Shown piece after piece: positions 59,054-64,000 of a stretch of 64,000 nt of DNA; position 1 is the stretch's first letter, and each line of letters begins with the position of its first letter. A model generated the notes under the pieces. That model searched no databases and was not told the origin of the DNA. It saw only the letters and a program-made list of their open reading frames with translations. A program made the position numbers and the translations under genes. The DNA is from JAAYCI01 sp031549285 (lineage in GTDB: Bacteria > Bacillota > Clostridia > Oscillospirales > Ruminococcaceae): assembly GCA_031549285.1 (NCBI GenBank), contig JAVBPZ010000009.1, positions 62,001 through 126,000 on the forward strand, given 5' to 3'.

Positions 59054-59377
59054 CTATTTTTTCACCACGCGTGCACCGGGGCGTGCCCGGAACACATCGT
59101 CAAATTTAGATTCTTTTTTCTTCCGGCGGAACAGCACCACCACCCGGCCTATCACCTGCACCGGTTCGGCGCCGGTGGCCTGGGCCAGCTGGTCGGCGGC
59201 TTCCCGCGGGGTGTGGGGGCTGGTCTCCAGCACCCGCAGCTTCACCAGCTCCCGCGCCGCCAGGCAGTCCGCAGTGGCCTTCACCACCGCCTCGTCTATT
59301 CCGTCCTTGCCCACCTGAAACACCGGCTGCAGCGGGTTTGCCGCACGGCGCAGTTCTGCGCGTTGTTTGCTTGTCAT
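59054..59377 (-). CDS. yhbY: YhbY/CRM-domain RNA-binding protein
   Basis: The 107-aa protein has the CRM fold signature LRRAANPLQPVFQVGKDGID, LAARELVKLRVLETSPHTPR and GAEPVQVIGRVVVLFRRKKK. YhbY binds pre-50S particles and helps 23S rRNA maturation. It sits upstream of nadD, as in many Firmicutes. The C-terminus (KFDDVFRARPGARVVKK) extends slightly past the core. Confidence 0.92.
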   Translation of the reverse strand: MTSKQRAELRRAANPLQPVFQVGKDGIDEAVVKATADCLAARELVKLRVLETSPHTPREAADQLAQATGAEPVQVIGRVVVLFRRKKKESKFDDVFRARPGARVVKK

Positions 59378-59521
59378 TCATTGCTCCTTTTCGCGGCACG
59401 CCGCGCTGGTTTCCCTTACTAAACAGAACGAGCCTGCCGCCGGGTTCTTTTCATTTTGGGCTTTGGTACGGCGTCTGGCCGGCCATCTTCGCCACCTGCC
59501 ACCGGTCTTCCCTCAAAATAA

Positions 59522-60109
59522 TTATTCCAAAAACCGCGGCAGCTCCGCCGCGAACTGGCCCAGCGCCAGCGCCCGGTGACTAAACGTATCTTTTTCTTCG
59601 TCGGTCATTTCGGCAAAACTTCTGCCGTTTACATAAAACAGCGGGTCATACCCAAAGCCGTTTTGTCCGGCAGGCTCAAAGCCAATCAGCCCTTCACAGC
59701 GGCCTTCCTCGGTCAGCTCGGTGCCGTCCGGCATGGCCAGGGCAATTACGCACACAAACCGTGCCGTGCGCGCGGCATAGGGGGTGTTTTCCAGCAGCGC
59801 CAGCAACTTGTGGTTGTTCGCGGCGTCATCGCCGTGGCCGCCCGCAAACCGTGCGCTTCTTACGCCCGGGTCCCCGCCCAGCGCGTCCACACACAGGCCG
59901 GAATCATCCGCTATGGTGGGCTTTCCGCTTACCTGGCACACGGCCCGCGCTTTCAGCAGAGCGTTCTCGGCAAAGGTTTCGCCGGTCTCGTCCACCTCCA
60001 GCGATATACCCGCCTCGGCCATGCTGTGCACCGTGTGGCCGGCCGCCTGCAGTATGCGCCGGATCTCCGCCAGCTTTTTCAGGTTGTTTGTCGCCGCAAT
60101 AAACTCCAT
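59522..60109 (-). CDS. rdgB: XTP/dITP diphosphatase (RdgB/HAM1)
   Basis: The enzyme clears non-canonical purine nucleotides such as XTP and dITP. The 195-aa protein has AATNNLKKLAEIRRIL (S/TxxxxK motif variant), EVDETGETFAENALLKARAV, ADDSGLCVDALGGDPGVRSA, GFGYDPLFYVNG and SHRALALGQF. A start five codons upstream (MYKSN) is possible, but AAAGG abuts it. It lies between yhbY and ftsY. Confidence 0.94.
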   Translation of the reverse strand: MEFIAATNNLKKLAEIRRILQAAGHTVHSMAEAGISLEVDETGETFAENALLKARAVCQVSGKPTIADDSGLCVDALGGDPGVRSARFAGGHGDDAANNHKLLALLENTPYAARTARFVCVIALAMPDGTELTEEGRCEGLIGFEPAGQNGFGYDPLFYVNGRSFAEMTDEEKDTFSHRALALGQFAAELPRFLE

Positions 60110-60213
60110 GTTGCTTTTGTACATCCTTTGTTTTGTTTTTCGCCGTCATTCCGCACGGCGTGCCGGCATATTGCATCATGTGCATCCGCGCCTTTGTACC
60201 CGTCCCCTTTGCC

Positions 60214-61125
60214 TTACTCCTCCTGCAAAAACAGCGCGTCCACAAACTCGGTCGGGTCAAAGGTCATCAGGTCGTCAATGCCTTCCCCCACCCCCACAAA
60301 CCGCACCGGCAGGCCCAGCTTTGCCTTTATGCTGATCACCGCGCCGCCTTTTGCGGTACCGTCCAGCTTGGTTAGAATAATACCGGTGGCGCCTGCGGCG
60401 TCTATAAACTGCTGCGCCTGGTTAATGGCATTTTGGCCGGTTACCGCGTCCAGCACCAGCAGCGTTTCCACCGGCGCGTCCGGGTTTGCCTTGTGCACCA
60501 CCCGGGTAATCTTTGCCAGTTCTTCCATCAGGTTCTTTTTGGTGTGCAGCCGTCCGGCGGTGTCGCAGATCACCAGGTCAAATCACTTCGCCGTGGCGCT
60601 TTGCACCGCGTCAAAAATAACCGCCGCCGGGTCGGCACCGTCCTGATGGCGCACCATAGGCACCCCCGCGCGCTGTGCCCATACATCCAGCTGTTCCGCC
60701 GCCGCCGCGCGAAACGTATCGCCCGCCGCCAGCATCACTTTTTTTCCCTGCTCGGTATATAAATGCGCCAGCTTGGCGATAGAGGTCGTTTTGCCCACAC
60801 CGTTCACGCCAATAACCAGCAGCACGGTGGGTTTCCCCGTCAGCTGCCAGTCCTCATCCGCCGCCAGCATCTCGCGGATGATATCTTTGAGCGCATCCAA
60901 CGCCTCGGCGCCGGTTTTCAGCCGTTCGTCCCGCACCCGCAGCTTCAGCCGTTCCACCAAATCCGCCGCCACATCGGCACCGGTATCCGCCAAAATCAGC
61001 TGTTCCTCCAGGTCCTCGTACAATTCCGGGGTTACTTCCCCTGCGTTCACCATCTGGCTGATGGAGCCAAATACGGTGTCCCGTGTTTTTTTCAGGCCCA
61101 GCCCCAGCTTGTCAAAAAATCCCAT
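60214..61125 (-). pseudogene. ftsY: Signal recognition particle receptor FtsY, interrupted by an in-frame TGA
   Basis: FtsY is the essential SRP receptor GTPase. The reading frame spans 303 codons and is intact except for TGA at 60583-60585 (codon 181). Before it are the N domain and GVNGVGKTTSIAKLAHLYTE (G1, about residues 106-125) with GDTFRAAAAEQL. After it are FDLVICDTAGRLHTKKNL (G3), GIILTKLDGTAKGG (G4) and PVRFVGVGEGIDDLMTFDP (G5). The frame is the same on both sides, so it is one base change, not a frameshift. The residue just before F-D-L in relatives is variable. TGG, CGA or GGA to TGA are all single changes. A sequencing or assembly error is the simplest cause. Readthrough is the alternative, as the cell needs FtsY. 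Confidence 0.85.
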
Positions 61126-61193
61126 CGTTTACTCCTGCTTACCGAATGGGTTCGCCTTTCCCGCGGCAACCCATTCCATATTCCCCATATAGC

Positions 61194-61221
61194 AATATAT
61201 TATAACATACATTCTGTGCAA
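61194..61221 (-). promoter_or_regulatory. Possible promoter of ftsY
   Basis: TTGCAC (61221-61216) and TATATT (61199-61194) with a 16-nt spacer on the minus strand, about 70 nt before ftsY and after smc. Confidence 0.4.
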
Positions 61222-61267
61222 TAATTGTTAAAACTTTGTGCTTTTCGCGTTTTCTTTGCATGAACCT

Positions 61268-64000
61268 TTACCGTACCAGTGTGGCATCCACATCCGCCAC
61301 ATTCAGCCGCAGCAGCTTCGATACGCCGTCCTCCTGCATGGTTACGCCGTACAGCACGTCGGCCTCCTCCATGGTGCCACGGCGGTGGGTGATGACAATA
61401 AACTGCGTGCGGCCGGTAATGCGCCGCAGATACTGCGCAAACCGCAGGATGTTCGCGTCGTCCAGCGCGGCCTCTATCTCATCCAGCACGCAGAACGGCG
61501 CCGGGTTCACCGCCAGAATGGCGAAGTAGATGCAGATGGCCACCAGCGCCTGTTCCCCGCCGGACAGCGCGGACAGGTCCTTGATAATCTTGCCGGGCGG
61601 CGCCACCTCTATGTCGATGCCGGACTCCAGCAGATCCTCCGGGTCGGACAAGCTGAGCGAAGCGCGCCCCCCGCCAAACAGCTCGGCGAAAATGCGGCCA
61701 AAATGTCGGTTGATTTCCGTAAAGCTTTTTGCAAACATGGCGGTCATTTCGGCGCTCAGCTCCGCTATCAGCTTTTCCAGCCCGGCCTTGCTTTCCTCCA
61801 CATCCGCCACCTGGGCTTTCAGGAAGGTGTAGCGATTGCTCACCTCTTCATACTCCTCAATAGCCCCCACATTCACATTGCCCAGGTTGCGTATCTTCCC
61901 GCGCAATTCAGTCACCCTGCGGCGCAGCTCGGTGGCGGTGGTAAACTCCACACACAGTTTTTCCGCATCGGTCAGCGTCAGCTCATACTCCTCCCACAGC
62001 TGGGAAATGGTGCTGTCATACCGCGCTTCCAGCGTGGTTTGCTGCTCGCTCAGGCGCGCAATCTCCCGGCCCAGCTCCTCCCGCTCGGCGGTGATGGCGC
62101 GTTCCCGCGTGGTCTGCCCGGTAATGGAGCCTTCCTTTTGAATGCGCTTTTGCGCCATCTCACGGATGCTCGCTTCCATCCCGGTGATTTTCTCTTTTGT
62201 TTCCTCGGCCTCGCGCCCCACCCCTTTTATGCGCTCCTCATACTCGGCATTTTGGGCGCGCAGGGTTTCAATATTCGCGGCCAGCGCCGCCCGGCGGGCC
62301 TCCCCTTCCCCGGTACGGCTGTTCAGCGTTTCTATGTTCTGCCGGTGCAGTTCGGCGTCGCGCTCAAAGCCCAGCGCCGCCAGCCGCAGCTCCGAAAGCC
62401 CTGCCCCCAGGCTCTCGCGCTCGGCCAAAAAGCTGTCGTCGTCCCCCGCAATGGCGGACAGTTCCGCAGACAGGCGGTCTATCTCGGCTGCCAGGCGCTG
62501 CTGCTCTTTCTGCGCCAGCGCGCGTTCCGCCTTCGCCCGGGCTATTTGTTCCGCCAGGCCGGCGCTTTCCTGCAGGAACCGCTCGTGGGCGCTTTCGGCC
62601 ACCTGCAGCGATTGGTTAATGCGCGCCAGCTCCGCCTCGCAGCGTATTTTGTCCCCACCCAGGGTTATTTCCTCGCTGCTGGTGGCGGTCACCTCGGCGT
62701 TCAGGCGGTCCACCTCGGCCTTTACGCGGTCGGTTTCGTCCTGCGCCGCCTTTTGCTTTTGCTCCAGGCCCACCAGCTTCTGGCTCAGTTCTTCTATCTC
62801 CTGCTTGCGGCTGAACAGGCCCGCCGAGCGCGAAACCGAACCCCCGGTGAAAGAACCGCCGGCGTTGATAACCTGGCCGTCCCGGGTTACCACACGGTTA
62901 CGGTAATCCAGCGCCTTCGCGGTGCGCGAGGCGTCGTTTATCTCCTCCACCACCACAATACGCGCCAGCAAGCTGGAGACAATATTCTCATATTTCCCGT
63001 CATACCCCACCAGCGTTTGCGCGCTGGCGGCGCCTGCCGGCAGGCGGGACACGTCCATATTTTGGCCTTTCACGGTATCCAGCGGCAGAAAGGTTGCCCG
63101 CCCGCCGTTGGTCTGTTTCAAAAACGCCATGGCGGCTTTCGCGGCGGCCTCGTCGCTGACCACCACGTTCTGCAAACTGTAGCCCAGCGCGGTTTCTATC
63201 GCGACCTCGTACCCTTCCCGCACCGACAAAATGGTGGAGACCGGGCCGATGATCCCGCGCAGCTTTCCGTCCCGCGCCGCCTTCACCACGCTTTTCACGC
63301 TAGCCTGGAACCCGTCCAGGCTTTTTTCCAAGTCCTTCAGCATGGACACCCGCTGGGCGGTGGATTCCGCCTCCCGCACCACCCGCCGCTCGGCCTCGTC
63401 CGCCTCGGCCAGCGCTTTGCTGCGCGCCTCCAGCTTCATGGCAAGGCCGCCCTTGATATTCTCGATTTTGGTCAGCTCATCCAGGGTTTTTTGCAGCATG
63501 GTCTCGGTGTCGGTTTTTTGTTCCGCCAGCAGCTTCAGGTCTTCCTCGGTTTTGCCGGTGTTTTCTTTTTCGTCCGCCAGCCGTTTTTCCGCCGATGCCT
63601 CAGCGGATTCCGCCGCCGCTTCACTCACCTTCAGTGCGGTGATGCGGTCGGTCATTTCCGCCAGCTGCGCCTGCACCTGGCCGCGTTTTTCCCCGGTGGC
63701 CAGGCTTTTTGCACCCAGCGCCGCCAGCTGCGCCTCCAGCGCGGTTATCTTTTCATTGGTTTCGTCCAGCTTTTTCCCCGCCTCGGCAATCGCCCCGGTA
63801 TGGCGGGAAATCTCCGCCGTAATCTCCCCCGTGCTGGCGCCGCTCTCGTTTATCTCCGCCGTCAGCGACAGAATGGATGCCTCATTATGCTCTATGTCAT
63901 TCTGCAGCACCGCCACGCGGGAATCGCGCCCGGCCACTTCTTCCTGCAGCGCGCGAATCGACGCGTTCGCCCGGTCCATATCCACGATGATATGCTCTAT
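61268..64000 (-). CDS. smc: Chromosome segregation ATPase SMC (partial, N-terminus outside window)
   Basis: SMC dimers with ScpA and ScpB condense and separate chromosomes. The visible 910 residues or so include a coiled-coil arm, the hinge (KLRGIIGPVSTILSVREGYE to FLKQTNGGRATFLPLDTVKG, about 235-320 of the visible part), the second coiled-coil arm and the C-terminal head with LSGGEQALVAICIYFAILAV (signature) and PFCVLDEIEAALDDANILRF (Walker B and D-loop). The P-loop head is beyond the window edge. The smc-ftsY order is typical for Firmicutes. Confidence 0.95.
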   Translation of the reverse strand: MEHIIVDMDRANASIRALQEEVAGRDSRVAVLQNDIEHNEASILSLTAEINESGASTGEITAEISRHTGAIAEAGKKLDETNEKITALEAQLAALGAKSLATGEKRGQVQAQLAEMTDRITALKVSEAAAESAEASAEKRLADEKENTGKTEEDLKLLAEQKTDTETMLQKTLDELTKIENIKGGLAMKLEARSKALAEADEAERRVVREAESTAQRVSMLKDLEKSLDGFQASVKSVVKAARDGKLRGIIGPVSTILSVREGYEVAIETALGYSLQNVVVSDEAAAKAAMAFLKQTNGGRATFLPLDTVKGQNMDVSRLPAGAASAQTLVGYDGKYENIVSSLLARIVVVEEINDASRTAKALDYRNRVVTRDGQVINAGGSFTGGSVSRSAGLFSRKQEIEELSQKLVGLEQKQKAAQDETDRVKAEVDRLNAEVTATSSEEITLGGDKIRCEAELARINQSLQVAESAHERFLQESAGLAEQIARAKAERALAQKEQQRLAAEIDRLSAELSAIAGDDDSFLAERESLGAGLSELRLAALGFERDAELHRQNIETLNSRTGEGEARRAALAANIETLRAQNAEYEERIKGVGREAEETKEKITGMEASIREMAQKRIQKEGSITGQTTRERAITAEREELGREIARLSEQQTTLEARYDSTISQLWEEYELTLTDAEKLCVEFTTATELRRRVTELRGKIRNLGNVNVGAIEEYEEVSNRYTFLKAQVADVEESKAGLEKLIAELSAEMTAMFAKSFTEINRHFGRIFAELFGGGRASLSLSDPEDLLESGIDIEVAPPGKIIKDLSALSGGEQALVAICIYFAILAVNPAPFCVLDEIEAALDDANILRFAQYLRRITGRTQFIVITHRRGTMEEADVLYGVTMQEDGVSKLLRLNVADVDATLVR

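Noticed and set aside
60214..60573. Separate small GTPase gene after the FtsY N-terminal part
   Set aside because: It is in the same frame as the upstream part and carries FtsY motifs G3-G5. It is the second half of ftsY cut off by one TGA, not an independent gene.

Overview
The window is a chromosomal segment of a Gram-positive, moderately GC-rich clostridial bacterium. Evidence for this is a low-GC-clade style S10/spc ribosomal operon, an ispH fused to ribosomal S1 domains, rqcH, two LytR-CpsA-Psr proteins, AGGAGG-type ribosome binding sites and no outer-membrane genes. An Oscillospirales/Ruminococcaceae member is my best guess from gene order (smc, ftsY, rdgB, yhbY, nadD, yqeK, LCP, LCP, rsfS, leuS). 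The species cannot be read from the sequence.

Layout. (1) 1-7191: S10/spc ribosomal protein operon on the minus strand, from its promoter at 7163-7191 to a truncated rplE. L16 carries an unusual Ala/Glu tail, and two spacers inside the operon are unusually long. (2) 7197-18124: an integrated mobile element of about 10.9 kb. It lies between the stop codon of a membrane glycosyltransferase gene and the promoter of the ribosomal operon, bounded by a 21-bp direct repeat with imperfect inverted repeats 3 nt inside each copy. Its left half (7480-13095, plus strand) is an inovirus (filamentous phage) genome: small gene V-like candidate, HUH replication protein, 52-aa coat-like protein, 724-aa adsorption-like protein with signal peptide and terminal anchor, several one-helix membrane proteins and a Zot/pI ATPase. 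There is no secretin, as expected for a host with one membrane. Its right half carries a cargo block (AraC regulator, HPr-like small protein, MFS transporter, VOC protein), a ribbon-helix-helix regulator and an IS30-family transposase, the only recombinase visible. (3) 18107-30325: housekeeping genes on the minus strand (glycosyltransferase, rqcH, nif3-like, trmK, DUF1858, traX-like, ispH-S1, plsC, cmk, HI0933-type flavoprotein). (4) 30322-37090: a six-gene surface-glycan cluster read from a promoter at 37141-37169. (5) 37262-47207: dacF-type carboxypeptidase, an ABC uptake system with a divergent Crp/Fnr regulator, a GT2/HAD pair, a flavin reductase-like protein and a FecCD-type ABC pair. (6) 47367-64000: zinc-ribbon protein, efp, Xaa-Pro peptidase, endonuclease IV-like protein, yqeG, rpsU, leuS, rsfS, two LCP ligases, yqeK, nadD, yhbY, rdgB, ftsY (interrupted by an in-frame TGA) and the 3' part of smc.

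How the parts fit. Most of the window is growth machinery: ribosome proteins and assembly factors, protein targeting, chromosome condensation, lipid and isoprenoid synthesis, and wall polymer attachment. The inovirus element is the exceptional part. It appears complete, sits beside a highly expressed operon without damaging either neighbour, and combines phage replication, assembly and export genes with metabolic or resistance cargo and a transposase in place of an integrase. No tRNA, rRNA or CRISPR array was recognised.
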